Source: Candidatus Pristimantibacillus lignocellulolyticus
GTDB lineage: Bacteria; Bacillota; Bacilli; Paenibacillales; Paenibacillaceae
Reading direction: 5' to 3'
Assembly (NCBI GenBank): GCA_023639215.1
Contig: CP097899.1
Coordinates: forward strand, 1,581,001-1,645,000
Length of the DNA stretch: 64,000 bases
Below the pieces are notes generated by a model. The model was not told the origin of the DNA and did not search any database. It worked only from the letters and a program-made list of their open reading frames with translations. How positions within the stretch are numbered: position 1 is the first letter of the stretch; every line of letters begins with the position of its first letter. The position numbers and the translations under genes were made by a program. Below are positions 42,948-51,924 of this stretch, one piece after another.

Positions 42948-44113
42948 TACTCGTATTGTGCTATTATCTCTTTAATAACCCCGATAAATACATCCACTTG
43001 TTCCTGTGTTGTACTATATCCTATACTTGCTCGTACTGCTCCGCGTTCACTTGTACCTGCAACTTGATGAGCAGTTGGCGTACAATGAAAACCTGCACGA
43101 ACAGCAATGTTATAATGTTGATCTAGAATAAACGACAGCTCAGATGGATCAATATGAGGAATATTAAAAGCTACAATTCCTGTTCGAGGTGCGCCAATTT
43201 GCGGACCTAAACAATGTACGCCTTCAATCTCTTGCAACCCTCTTAATAATCGCTGTGTAAGTTCCCATTCCTGCATATATATTTGTTCTACCCCTACAGA
43301 AAGAACGTGCTTTACACCTTCCGTTAGCCCAGCTATTCCAGCTGTGTTCTGAGTTCCAGCTTCATAACGATCAGGACGCACTGACGGCTGATATGGCACT
43401 TCAGATTGGCTCCCTGTTCCTCCATGTAGAAGTGGTTCCAAATCTATATCAGGCGCGATATAAAGCCCTCCTGTCCCTTGTGGACCTAACAATCCCTTGT
43501 GGCCTGGAAATGCTAACATATCTATACCCATAGTAACTACATTAATTGGAATTATCCCTACACTTTGTGCACCATCAACTAACATTTTTGCTCCATGGTT
43601 ATGTGCAATTTCACTAATTTTCTCAAGTGGCATTATAGTTCCAAGCAAGTTCGAACTATGGTTTACAACAATTAATGTTGTGTTATCTTTGAAACTTTTT
43701 TCTAACTGGTCCATATTAATGTGACCCTCTTCATCGGCATCAATATAAGTAACTTCCACATTATCGTTTTGTTCTAACTCATAAAGTGGTCTTCTTACTG
43801 AATTATGTTCAACTGACGTCGTAATAACATGATCTCCACTTTTCAAAAATCCTTTTATAGCCATATTCAGTGCCATCGTCGTATTATAAGTAAATGCAAT
43901 GTCATTCGGATTTTTAACTCCCAATAACTTTGCAAGTTGCTTTCTACCGTTAAATAATATTCTACTGGCACGTACTGCCATAGCATGACTTCCACGTCCA
44001 GGGTTAGCACTGTCGTTAATCATAGCATGATTGACAGCTTGGATCACGGCTTCAGGCTTCGGCCATGATGTTGCTGCATGATCAAAATACATATATTGTT
44101 GCTGCTCTGACAA
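42947..44113 (-). CDS. Class V aminotransferase, cysteine desulfurase-like
   Basis: 388 residues. The PLP lysine lies in LAFPGHKGLLGPQGTGGLYI, with the family start YFDHAATSWPKPEAV and the Cys-bearing loop RAGFHCTPTAHQVAG near the C-terminus, as in the NifS/CsdA group. It could release sulfur from cysteine, possibly handed to the DUF3343 protein nearby. The TTG at 44113 has GGAGG eight bases upstream, whereas the longer frame to 44194 lacks a ribosome site and adds residues foreign to the family. The gene ends at the boundary of repeat A3. Confidence 0.9.
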   Translation of the reverse strand: MSEQQQYMYFDHAATSWPKPEAVIQAVNHAMINDSANPGRGSHAMAVRASRILFNGRKQLAKLLGVKNPNDIAFTYNTTMALNMAIKGFLKSGDHVITTSVEHNSVRRPLYELEQNDNVEVTYIDADEEGHINMDQLEKSFKDNTTLIVVNHSSNLLGTIMPLEKISEIAHNHGAKMLVDGAQSVGIIPINVVTMGIDMLAFPGHKGLLGPQGTGGLYIAPDIDLEPLLHGGTGSQSEVPYQPSVRPDRYEAGTQNTAGIAGLTEGVKHVLSVGVEQIYMQEWELTQRLLRGLQEIEGVHCLGPQIGAPRTGIVAFNIPHIDPSELSFILDQHYNIAVRAGFHCTPTAHQVAGTSERGAVRASIGYSTTQEQVDVFIGVIKEIIAQYE

Positions 44114-44219
44114 TCCGTTTCCCTCCAACACATAAAATAATGGCATACCTAAGTTTAATCCTTTATACAAAAGATTACAACTTTGATATGCCATATTATT
44201 TAACCATTTTAAGTTCTAA

Positions 44220-45059
44220 TTATTGGAGTTGCAACAATTCTAAAATACGTTCCAAATCTTGCTTGCTATAGTATTCAAGCTCAATTTTCCCTCTATTTTT
44301 AGACTGCTTAATTTTAACACCTGTTTGATACTTTTCGCGCAATTGTGATTCTATACTAACGATAAACGGATCCTTCTTTTTAATCTTTTCTTTCTTAGTT
44401 GGAACCGTCTTTTTCTCATTCATTCTAGTAATAGCATCTTCTAATTCACGAACACTCCAATTACTCTCCACCACTTGTTCAGCTAAGTCCAATTGGATTT
44501 TTTGATCTTTCACACCAACAATTGCTCTTGCATGTCCCATTGACAATGTTCCACGTGAAACATATTCCTTAATACTTTCTGGAAGAGCTAACAATCTCAC
44601 AAAATTCGCAATATGCGAACGAGATTTACCTACCTTTAACGATAACTCTTCTTGGGTCAAACTGAACTTATCCATTAACGCTTCATATGCTAGAGCAGTT
44701 TCAATAGCATTCAAATCTTCGCGCTGTAAATTTTCAATTAAAGCAATTTCCATTACTTTAGCATCGTCCATATCACGAACTACTGCGGGGATTTTATCAT
44801 TTCCGCATAACTGTGAAGCACGAAAACGTCTTTCGCCTGCGACAATTTCAAATCCACGTAATACACGGCGAACAATAATCGGTTGTATAACCCCTTGCTC
44901 TCTAATTGACTCAGCAAGTTCTTTAATCGTATCATCATCGAATGTTTTTCGAGGTTGGTATGGATTCGGCCTTATATCAGTAAGATTAAGACGTAGTACT
45001 TCTTCACTTTCAACTGGTTGAAATAATGCATCCAACCCTTTACCTAGTGACTTTTTCAT
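44220..45059 (-). CDS. parB: Chromosome partitioning protein ParB (Spo0J)
   Basis: 279 residues. N-terminal segment KKSLGKGLDALF matches ParA-stimulating peptides. The CTP-binding motifs NPYQPRKTF, GERRFRA and ENLQREDLN, a helix-turn-helix region (LTQEELSLKVGKSRSHIANFVRLL) for parS, and a C-terminal dimerisation domain follow. ParB loads at parS and spreads to organise the origin and recruit condensin. It overlaps parA by 20 bases and carries a parS site in its own coding sequence (44547-44562). Confidence 0.98.
   Translation of the reverse strand: MKKSLGKGLDALFQPVESEEVLRLNLTDIRPNPYQPRKTFDDDTIKELAESIREQGVIQPIIVRRVLRGFEIVAGERRFRASQLCGNDKIPAVVRDMDDAKVMEIALIENLQREDLNAIETALAYEALMDKFSLTQEELSLKVGKSRSHIANFVRLLALPESIKEYVSRGTLSMGHARAIVGVKDQKIQLDLAEQVVESNWSVRELEDAITRMNEKKTVPTKKEKIKKKDPFIVSIESQLREKYQTGVKIKQSKNRGKIELEYYSKQDLERILELLQLQ
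44547..44562. promoter_or_regulatory. parS site inside parB
   Basis: The 16-base sequence TGTTCCACGTGAAACA equals the Bacillus consensus parS and lies inside parB, as in B. subtilis where one parS is within spo0J. Confidence 0.95.
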
Positions 45060-45813
45060 AAGATATCACTTCCTTAGCCAGTTCAAGATACACTTCAGCA
45101 CCTTTAGACTTGGGATCATATGATATAATCGCTTGTCCATGTGATGGAGCTTCACTTAAACGTACATTTCTTGGAATAATAGTCTGATAGACCTTTTGTT
45201 GGAAATACTTTTTCACTTCTTCAATAACTTGCAATCCAAGATTTGTTCTAGCATCTAGCATCGTTAATAATACACCTTCAATTTGCAATGATGTATTCAA
45301 ATGTTTTTGGACGAGACGAACCGTATTTAATAATTGACTCAACCCTTCAAGCGCATAATACTCACACTGAATAGGGATAAGTACAGAATCAGCAGCAGTT
45401 AGAGAATTAATAGTTAGAATACCTAATGAAGGCGGACAATCGATCATTACATAATCATATTGATCTTTAACTACAGTAATCGCCTTCTTCAATCGTTGCT
45501 CTCTTGATATCGTAGGGACAAGTTCAATCTCCGCACCAGCAAGTTGAATCGTAGCAGGCATAATATCAAGACCAGGAACTGCCGTGGCGATGATCACTTC
45601 TTTTGGGTTCACTTCGTTAATTAGCACATCATATATACAATTAGCAACGTCGCCTTTATTAATACCTAGACCACTTGTTGTATTCCCTTGTGGATCGATA
45701 TCAATAAGCAATACTTTCTTGCCTAGCGACGCAAGACAAGCTGATAAATTAACCGAAGTCGTCGTTTTACCAACTCCACCTTTTTGATTCGCTATCGCAA
45801 TAACTTTAGACAT
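45040..45813 (-). CDS. parA: Chromosome partitioning ATPase ParA (Soj)
   Basis: 257 residues. The deviant Walker A motif KGGVGKTT lies at residues 11-18, with LLIDIDPQGN and VMIDCPPSLG completing the ATPase core; QCEYYALEGLSQLL is a family motif. ParA dimers bind DNA and move or signal through ParB; Soj also modulates DnaA. The ATG at 45813 is used because GAGGTGAGG lies just before it, and the GTG three codons upstream is part of the ribosome site. parB follows with a 20-base overlap. Confidence 0.98.
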   Translation of the reverse strand: MSKVIAIANQKGGVGKTTTSVNLSACLASLGKKVLLIDIDPQGNTTSGLGINKGDVANCIYDVLINEVNPKEVIIATAVPGLDIMPATIQLAGAEIELVPTISREQRLKKAITVVKDQYDYVMIDCPPSLGILTINSLTAADSVLIPIQCEYYALEGLSQLLNTVRLVQKHLNTSLQIEGVLLTMLDARTNLGLQVIEEVKKYFQQKVYQTIIPRNVRLSEAPSHGQAIISYDPKSKGAEVYLELAKEVISYEKVTR

Positions 45814-45849
45814 TATCCTCACCTCATGTGTGAAACTATTGAAGAAATG

Positions 45850-45883
45850 GCATTGCCACCTACAGTTAAAGGTGGTGGCATTC
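45850..45883. terminator. Hairpin after noc
   Basis: TGCCACC (45854-45860) pairs with GGTGGCA (45874-45880). The plus-strand side is T-rich and the minus-strand tail only slightly so, making it a weak terminator between noc and parA. Confidence 0.45.
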
Positions 45884-45900
45884 CTTTTGTATTTTTCAAT

Positions 45901-46725
45901 CTATTTGGAATTCTTCGGAATTTTAATGACGATTTCATAATGATCTTCATGGTCTTGTTCTTTAGTTTTAATTTCAAGCCCCGACCCTGATACCATCTCT
46001 ATTGATTGGCGGATCGTGTTCAAAGCAAGTCTTACATCTTTCGTAAACGAAATCCGTTTTGCCTTCTTCGGCTTCGTCAATTCTTTAAGAAATGCAATGC
46101 GCATCTCTGTCTGTTTAACATTTAAGTCATTTTTAATAATATCTTGAAGAACTTTCAATTGCATTTCTTCACTATCAAGGGATAGCAATGCTCTAGCATG
46201 TCGCTCAGTAATTTGGCGCTCCATTAGCGATTGTTTCACTACTTCAGGTAAGCCTAACAATCTAAGCTTATTAGCAATTGTGGACTGACTTTTACCTAAT
46301 CTTTGTGCCAAACTTTCCTGTGTTAAAGTGTGCAATTCAATTAATCGTTGATATGCTACAGCTTCTTCAATTGCAGTTAAGTTTTCTCGTTGTAAATTTT
46401 CAATTAGAGCAATAGAAGCAGTTTGAGAATCATTAAATTCTCGGACAATTGCAGGAATCGTATCATGCCCTAGCTTAGTTACCGCTCTCCATCTACGTTC
46501 TCCAGCGATAATTTCGTATTTATCATTTCTGACACGTACAACAATCGGTTGAATGACACCATGAGTCCGAATGGTTTGACATAACTCATCAATCCGCTCA
46601 TCATCAAAAATAGTCCTAGGTTGAAAAGGACTACTTACAATGTCGGTAATAGGAATTAATTTTACTTCTTCATGGTTAGACTTCTGCTCGTTGAACCCAA
46701 ACAATTTCGAAATTTGATCTTTCAT
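45901..46725 (-). CDS. noc: Nucleoid occlusion protein Noc
   Basis: 274 residues. It is a ParB paralogue: SPFQPRTIF, GERRWRAV, ENLQRENLTAIEEA and the helix-turn-helix LTQESLAQRLGKSQSTIANKLRLL are all present. The N-terminus MKDQISKLFGFNEQ forms an amphipathic membrane-targeting helix, the hallmark that separates Noc from ParB. Noc binds its own sites, tethers them to the membrane and prevents Z-ring assembly over DNA. The ATG at 46725 keeps that helix N-terminal; a GTG at 46740 would add five residues. It is upstream of parAB. Confidence 0.96.
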   Translation of the reverse strand: MKDQISKLFGFNEQKSNHEEVKLIPITDIVSSPFQPRTIFDDERIDELCQTIRTHGVIQPIVVRVRNDKYEIIAGERRWRAVTKLGHDTIPAIVREFNDSQTASIALIENLQRENLTAIEEAVAYQRLIELHTLTQESLAQRLGKSQSTIANKLRLLGLPEVVKQSLMERQITERHARALLSLDSEEMQLKVLQDIIKNDLNVKQTEMRIAFLKELTKPKKAKRISFTKDVRLALNTIRQSIEMVSGSGLEIKTKEQDHEDHYEIVIKIPKNSK

Positions 46726-46740
46726 ATTGACTATAACCAC

Positions 46741-47105
46741 CCAATCATGTGATGAAAACCACTATAGTGATCTTACGCTTCTATAGATGGTACTAATAGG
46801 TCAATAACCTGCACATATCAAGATTTATACACAACGATGTAGTGCATCTTAATGTAAGAGTTTGCCCGAAAAACCTTGATCACAAAGTTTCACAAGTAAT
46901 ATATTCCACATTGAACAATGTATCTAGCTGGAACAATCGGAACTTACAGAGAGTGCGAATCTATGAGCGGTTCCTTTATCTTATCCCCACACAATTGCAT
47001 CATTGTTGAAAACCTATTTTTCGAACATGTACCAAATATAATCATTATTGAATAATTCGACTGTCTTTCACTAGAATCCTGCTATTTCTACAAATTCTCT
47101 ATTAA
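46741..47105. other. Gene-free stretch upstream of noc
   Basis: No gene is visible. It holds two one-mismatch DnaA-box sequences (TTATACACA at 46825-46833 and TTATCCCCA at 46981-46989), otherwise AT-rich sequence that must carry the noc promoter. Confidence 0.4.
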
Positions 47106-47147
47106 ATAAAAAAATAGCAACTAACTATTGAGCTGTTAGTTGCTATT
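47106..47147 (-). terminator. Terminator of the mnmE-mnmG-rsmG run
   Basis: A 13-bp stem (AATAGCAACTAAC with GTTAGTTGCTATT, 47113-47147) followed by TTTTTTT on the minus strand, just past the parS site after rsmG. Confidence 0.93.
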
Positions 47148-47183
47148 ATACACTGTAACGGATAACGGTGAATAGGTTATAAA

Positions 47184-47199
47184 TGTTTCACGTGAAACA
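47184..47199. promoter_or_regulatory. parS site after rsmG
   Basis: The fully palindromic TGTTTCACGTGAAACA, one base from the canonical consensus, sits between the rsmG stop and its terminator. Confidence 0.93.
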
Positions 47200-47203
47200 T
47201 TTA

Positions 47204-47926
47204 TTAAAGTAATGGCTCTTTCAATGGTGTACCCGCTTTACGTGGATACTTCTTTGGAGTTGGTTGAGTCTTCTCTATACACACGATATGACGCTCTGAG
47301 CGTTCATTAGGGAGTTGCAAAGCATATTCTTGAACAAACTTACCTTTAAGCTCTTTTAGACTGAATTTCGCCTCTTGAAGTTCCTCCGAAAGGCTTGCAC
47401 CCTTCATACTAGCAAACACACCACCTGGTGCGACGAATGGTAAGCAGAATTCATTTAGTACAGCTAACCTGGCAACCGCTCTCGCTGTAACTAACTCATA
47501 GGTATCACGATACTGCGGCAAGCGAGCTACATCCTCAGCTCGACCATGTACACACTCAACATCTTGAAGTCCTAATTGGTCTACTAGATGTTTCAAGAAA
47601 CCTATTCTTTTATTCAAAGAATCTACGATTAGTACTTGCAAATGCGGAAATACAATTTTCAAGGGAATACTTGGAAACCCTGCCCCTGAACCGATATCGG
47701 CAATATTCTTTTTACTCTTCATGTCTACATAAAAAGCTAGAGAGATAGAATCATAGAAATGTTTCTCATATACAGCATCACGTTCAGTAATGCCTGTTAA
47801 ATTCATTTTCTCGTTCCACTCTACTAACAATTCATAATATCGTTCTAATTGAATAAGTTGTTGCTCATTCAATTCAATCTGATGTGATTTCAACTGCTCT
47901 GTAAACCATTGTATCGTCTGATCCAT
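47204..47926 (-). CDS. rsmG: 16S rRNA (guanine527-N7)-methyltransferase
   Basis: 240 residues. The Rossmann methyltransferase motif IADIGSGAGFPSIPLKI binds S-adenosylmethionine, and VTARAVARLAVLNEFCLPFV is typical of the family. It methylates G527 of 16S rRNA; loss gives low-level streptomycin resistance. Its start shares one base with the mnmG stop, so the two are coupled. A parS site lies directly after the stop codon. Confidence 0.97.
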   Translation of the reverse strand: MDQTIQWFTEQLKSHQIELNEQQLIQLERYYELLVEWNEKMNLTGITERDAVYEKHFYDSISLAFYVDMKSKKNIADIGSGAGFPSIPLKIVFPHLQVLIVDSLNKRIGFLKHLVDQLGLQDVECVHGRAEDVARLPQYRDTYELVTARAVARLAVLNEFCLPFVAPGGVFASMKGASLSEELQEAKFSLKELKGKFVQEYALQLPNERSERHIVCIEKTQPTPKKYPRKAGTPLKEPLL

Positions 47927-49815
47927 TATGATCCTTTCGCTGCTGTCACTCGGTTATAATGTTCCAAGTAGATCAGCATCACTGAAATATCAGCTGGTGT
48001 TACGCCGCCAATTCGTGTAGCCTGCCCGATCGACAGTGGACGAATTAGTTCCAGCTTTTGTTTCGATTCATTAGAAAGACCTTTAATATCACTATAATCT
48101 ATCGTATCTGGAATAAGTTTTCGCTCCATCTTCGTCATACGCTCAACTTGGTGAAGTTGCTTATCAATATAACCAGCATATTTAATTTGAATTTCAACTT
48201 GTTCTTTCATTTCATCAGTCAACTCATAAGGTGAAGGTGATACTTTTTCAAGGTGTCTATACGTCACTTCCGGACGACGAAGTAGTAGAATAATACTACC
48301 ACCTTGAATTAACTCCGCAGAACCCGCTTCTTCCAATATATCCTTCACATCACTTGGTTTAATTCGAGTTTCTGTTAAGCGAGCAATTTCAAGCTCAACT
48401 AGCTCTTTTTTACGCAAGAAGCTTTCGTAACGTTCTTCTGTTATTAGACCAATTTCATAGCCAAGTGGAGTTAATCTTAGATCCGCATTGTCATGTCTTA
48501 ACAATAGACGATACTCTGCACGAGATGTAAGAAGACGGTAAGGGTCATTCGTCCCTTTCGTTACAAGATCATCGATCATAACACCGATATATCCTTGTGA
48601 GCGATCTATAATAACTGGTTCTTTGCCTTGTACTTTACGTGCAGCGTTAATACCAGCAATAACACCTTGCCCCGCAGCTTCCTCATAACCAGAAGTACCG
48701 TTAATTTGACCCGCAGTAAACAAACCATCAATTTGCTTCGTTTCTAATGAAGGCCATAATTGTGTTGGCACAACTGAATCATACTCAATCGCATAACCAT
48801 TACGCATCATTTGCGCATTTTCAAGTCCAGGAACAGAATGAAGCATTTCTAATTGTACATCTTCAGGCATACTTGTAGAGAATCCTTGAACATAATACTC
48901 AAGTGTATTACGTCCTTCTGGTTCAAGGAATATTTGATGTTTCGGCTTATCAGCAAAACGTACAATTTTATCCTCAATCGATGGACAATAACGCGGACCA
49001 GTACCTTCAATTGCACCAGAAAACATTGGTGCACGATGCAAATTATCGTTAATAATTTGATGTGTTTCTGGTGCAGTATAAGTTAACCAACAAGGAATTT
49101 GCTCAATATTCGATTCCTTTGTTTCATATGAGAAGAATTTCGGATTATCATCCCCAGGCTGAATCTCCGTTTTGGAGAAGTCGATTGTCTCACCATTTAC
49201 ACGCGGAGGTGTCCCTGTTTTGAAACGAACAAGATCAAGACCATTCTCCTTCAAAGCTGTCGCTAACTTTAATGAAGGCTGTTGATTATTAGGTCCACTT
49301 TCATACATCAACTCACCCATAATAATTTTCCCACGTAAATACGTACCCGTTGTAATAACAACAGCCTTTGCACGATAATGTGCACCTGTTTGTGATACAA
49401 CACCAACACATTTGCCATCTTCAATAATTAAGTCATCTACCATACCTTGACGCAATGTCAGATTTGGCGTTGTCTCAATCGTTTTCTTCATCTCATGTTG
49501 ATACTCAAATTTATCAGCTTGTGCACGCAATGCATGCACCGCCGGACCTTTACCTGTGTTTAACATACGCATTTGTATAAACGTCTTATCGATGTTGCGA
49601 CCCATTTCGCCACCAAGAGCATCGATTTCACGAACGACATGCCCTTTAGCTGGTCCTCCTATTGAAGGATTGCATGGCATAAATGCTACCATATCTAAAT
49701 TAATCGTTAAAAGTAATGTATCGCAACCCATACGCGCTGAAGCTAATGCAGATTCACAACCTGCGTGACCAGCACCAACAACGATAACATCATATTCTTT
49801 CGCTTGATAACCCAC
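47926..49815 (-). CDS. mnmG: tRNA uridine-34 carboxymethylaminomethylation enzyme, FAD subunit
   Basis: 629 residues. The FAD-binding GAGHAGCESALASARMG, the long signature PSIGGPAKGHVVREIDALGG and the second signature LFTAGQINGTSGYEEAAGQG identify MnmG (GidA). With MnmE it modifies the wobble uridine of several tRNAs. The start is a GTG at 49815 with AAGGAGG upstream. It lies 13 bases after mnmE in the standard mnmE-mnmG-rsmG run. Confidence 0.98.
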   Translation of the reverse strand: MGYQAKEYDVIVVGAGHAGCESALASARMGCDTLLLTINLDMVAFMPCNPSIGGPAKGHVVREIDALGGEMGRNIDKTFIQMRMLNTGKGPAVHALRAQADKFEYQHEMKKTIETTPNLTLRQGMVDDLIIEDGKCVGVVSQTGAHYRAKAVVITTGTYLRGKIIMGELMYESGPNNQQPSLKLATALKENGLDLVRFKTGTPPRVNGETIDFSKTEIQPGDDNPKFFSYETKESNIEQIPCWLTYTAPETHQIINDNLHRAPMFSGAIEGTGPRYCPSIEDKIVRFADKPKHQIFLEPEGRNTLEYYVQGFSTSMPEDVQLEMLHSVPGLENAQMMRNGYAIEYDSVVPTQLWPSLETKQIDGLFTAGQINGTSGYEEAAGQGVIAGINAARKVQGKEPVIIDRSQGYIGVMIDDLVTKGTNDPYRLLTSRAEYRLLLRHDNADLRLTPLGYEIGLITEERYESFLRKKELVELEIARLTETRIKPSDVKDILEEAGSAELIQGGSIILLLRRPEVTYRHLEKVSPSPYELTDEMKEQVEIQIKYAGYIDKQLHQVERMTKMERKLIPDTIDYSDIKGLSNESKQKLELIRPLSIGQATRIGGVTPADISVMLIYLEHYNRVTAAKGS

Positions 49816-49828
49816 TATTCCAACCTCC

Positions 49829-51211
49829 TTACTTACCTAAACAGAATTGAGAGAAAATTTGATCGATTAAGGAATCTCCAGCTTCATCACCTAAAATTTC
49901 ACCTAAAGCTTCCCAAGCCAATCTTGCATCTATTTGAATAACGTCAATCGGTATACCTATATATGTTGCTTCAATCGCATCTAACATCGATTGTTTTGAT
50001 TTCTTCAACAAGGAAATATGTCGCACATTGCTTACATAAGTAAGATCATTGGCTTCGAGCTTGCCTTCAAAGAACATCCCACTTATTGCAGCCTCAAGCT
50101 GATCTAATCCCTCTTGCTTTATCATAGACATTTTAACAAGAGAACCGCTATTAAGGAAAGGCATAACTTCATCCAATTGTAATTGTTGTTCCAAATCGGT
50201 CTTATTAACAATAACGATAACGGAGCGACCCTCTAATGAAGACAGTAATTCTTTGTCCTCCTCCTGTAAGGGTTCATTACCATTTAACATAAATAATATA
50301 AGGTCCGCTTCAATGATGGCATCACGCGAACGCTCTACCCCAATCTTCTCGACAACATCATTCGTTTCACGAATACCTGCTGTATCTAATAAGCGTAACG
50401 GAATTCCATTAAGTGTAACATATTGTTCAATAACATCGCGCGTCGTACCCGGAATATCCGTTACAATTGCTCGATTTTCTTGGGTCAATGTATTCATCAG
50501 TGAAGATTTTCCAACATTGGGTCTACCGACAATTGCTGTTAAAATACCTTCACGCAATATTTTACCTTCACTAGCCGTCTTTAACAATTTATCTATATCA
50601 GTGATTGTCTTTTCACATTGTTCCCGTATATAGCTACTTGTCATCGCTTCTACGTCATGCTCTGGATAATCAATGTTAACTTCAATATGCGCTAACAACT
50701 CTATAACATTTTGACGCAAATCTTTAATTTTGTTCGAAAGCACGCCATCAGCTTGCTTACGTGCTACGGCAAATGCACGATCTGACTTCGAACGAATAAG
50801 ATCAATAACAGCTTCGGCCTGCATCAAATCGATACGACCATTAAGAAAAGCTCGCTTAGTAAATTCACCTGGCTCAGCAATTCGAATATCATCTTGTTGT
50901 AGTAATAAATCCATCACTCGAGCTACCGCAATAACACCACCATGAGCATTAATCTCGACAACATCTTCAGCTGTGAAAGATCGAGGTCCTCTCATTAAAG
51001 AGATTAATACTTCCTCTTCCCTCTCACCTGTTAAGGGATCTACAATATGCCCATAATGAATCGTATGTGATTGTGCATCAGTTAATGGTAACTTTGATGA
51101 AAATATATGATTTACGCCTGTAATTGCTTTCGGTCCACTGACACGGATAATAGCGATTCCACCTTCTCCGACTGCCGTAGCAATTGCTGCGATTGTATCT
51201 TGTTCAATCAT
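49829..51211 (-). CDS. mnmE: tRNA modification GTPase
   Basis: 460 residues. An N-terminal formyl-folate-binding domain (DTIAAIATAVGEGGIAIIRVSG), a helical domain with an inserted G domain (Walker A GRPNVGKSSLMN, G3 DTAGIRET, G4 NKTD) and the C-terminal FCLGK cysteine motif are complete. It works with MnmG on U34. The ATG at 51211 has GAGAGG eight bases before it; the GTG three codons upstream is part of that site. A terminator at 51234-51265 separates it from jag. Confidence 0.98.
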   Translation of the reverse strand: MIEQDTIAAIATAVGEGGIAIIRVSGPKAITGVNHIFSSKLPLTDAQSHTIHYGHIVDPLTGEREEEVLISLMRGPRSFTAEDVVEINAHGGVIAVARVMDLLLQQDDIRIAEPGEFTKRAFLNGRIDLMQAEAVIDLIRSKSDRAFAVARKQADGVLSNKIKDLRQNVIELLAHIEVNIDYPEHDVEAMTSSYIREQCEKTITDIDKLLKTASEGKILREGILTAIVGRPNVGKSSLMNTLTQENRAIVTDIPGTTRDVIEQYVTLNGIPLRLLDTAGIRETNDVVEKIGVERSRDAIIEADLILFMLNGNEPLQEEDKELLSSLEGRSVIVIVNKTDLEQQLQLDEVMPFLNSGSLVKMSMIKQEGLDQLEAAISGMFFEGKLEANDLTYVSNVRHISLLKKSKQSMLDAIEATYIGIPIDVIQIDARLAWEALGEILGDEAGDSLIDQIFSQFCLGK

Positions 51212-51233
51212 TAGTTGCACCTCTCATAAACGG

Positions 51234-51265
51234 AAAACAGCAATGACCTCTTGGAGTCATTGCTG
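51234..51265 (-). terminator. Terminator between jag and mnmE
   Basis: A 10-bp stem (CAGCAATGAC with GTCATTGCTG) around eight bases, followed by TTTTCC on the minus strand. Confidence 0.8.
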
Positions 51266-51303
51266 CACCTCTATTCTATCTTACCTTTATAGCTACTATC
51301 CGA

Positions 51304-51924
51304 TCATTTCAAAGTAATGACAATTCGACGATTTGGCTCGTCGCCTTTGCTGAAAGTTCTCACTTTCGCATGACTTTGAAGATGTGAATGAATAATTTTT
51401 CGTTCATGAGGTACCATCGGTTCGAGTACAATTTCTTTTCTCGTACGAATAACTGTACCTGCAAGACGATCAGAAAGACTTTCTAGCCTCTTGCGACGAC
51501 CTTCTCGAAAATTCTGTGCATCCAAAACGATTCTAATGTGATTATCTGAATAACGATTCGCTACAATAGTGACTAGATATTGCAATGCGTCCAACGTTTG
51601 TCCACGTTTTCCGATTATCATACCTATGTCTCCATCACAAGCAATAGAAAGTTGTACTCCATCTTTCGATTGTTGCCAAGTCAATTGAACATCAAGTCCC
51701 ATTGCTTTTGCAACATCACGAATAAAGACTTCCGCTTCTTCTTTAGAATCTGGAATTAATTCAAGCTCGACTTTAGCTTCCTTTGAACCAATCAATCCTA
51801 AAAAGCCTCTTGAAGGTTGTTCAACTATAACAACCTTCACACGATCTTCTGTAACTTGCAATTGCGCTAAACCGTTTTTCACCGCATCATCTATCGTCTT
51901 ACCAGATGCAAGAATTTTTTTCAT
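51304..51924 (-). CDS. jag: RNA-binding protein Jag (KhpB/EloR)
   Basis: 206 residues with the Jag-N domain (MKKILASGKTIDDAVKNGLAQL), a KH domain (IGMIIGKRGQTLDALQYLV) and a C-terminal R3H domain (MVPHERKIIHSHLQ). KhpB partners with KhpA and affects cell elongation and division in relatives. It overlaps yidC by four bases, keeping the usual order rpmH-rnpA-yidC-jag. Confidence 0.96.
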   Translation of the reverse strand: MKKILASGKTIDDAVKNGLAQLQVTEDRVKVVIVEQPSRGFLGLIGSKEAKVELELIPDSKEEAEVFIRDVAKAMGLDVQLTWQQSKDGVQLSIACDGDIGMIIGKRGQTLDALQYLVTIVANRYSDNHIRIVLDAQNFREGRRKRLESLSDRLAGTVIRTRKEIVLEPMVPHERKIIHSHLQSHAKVRTFSKGDEPNRRIVITLK

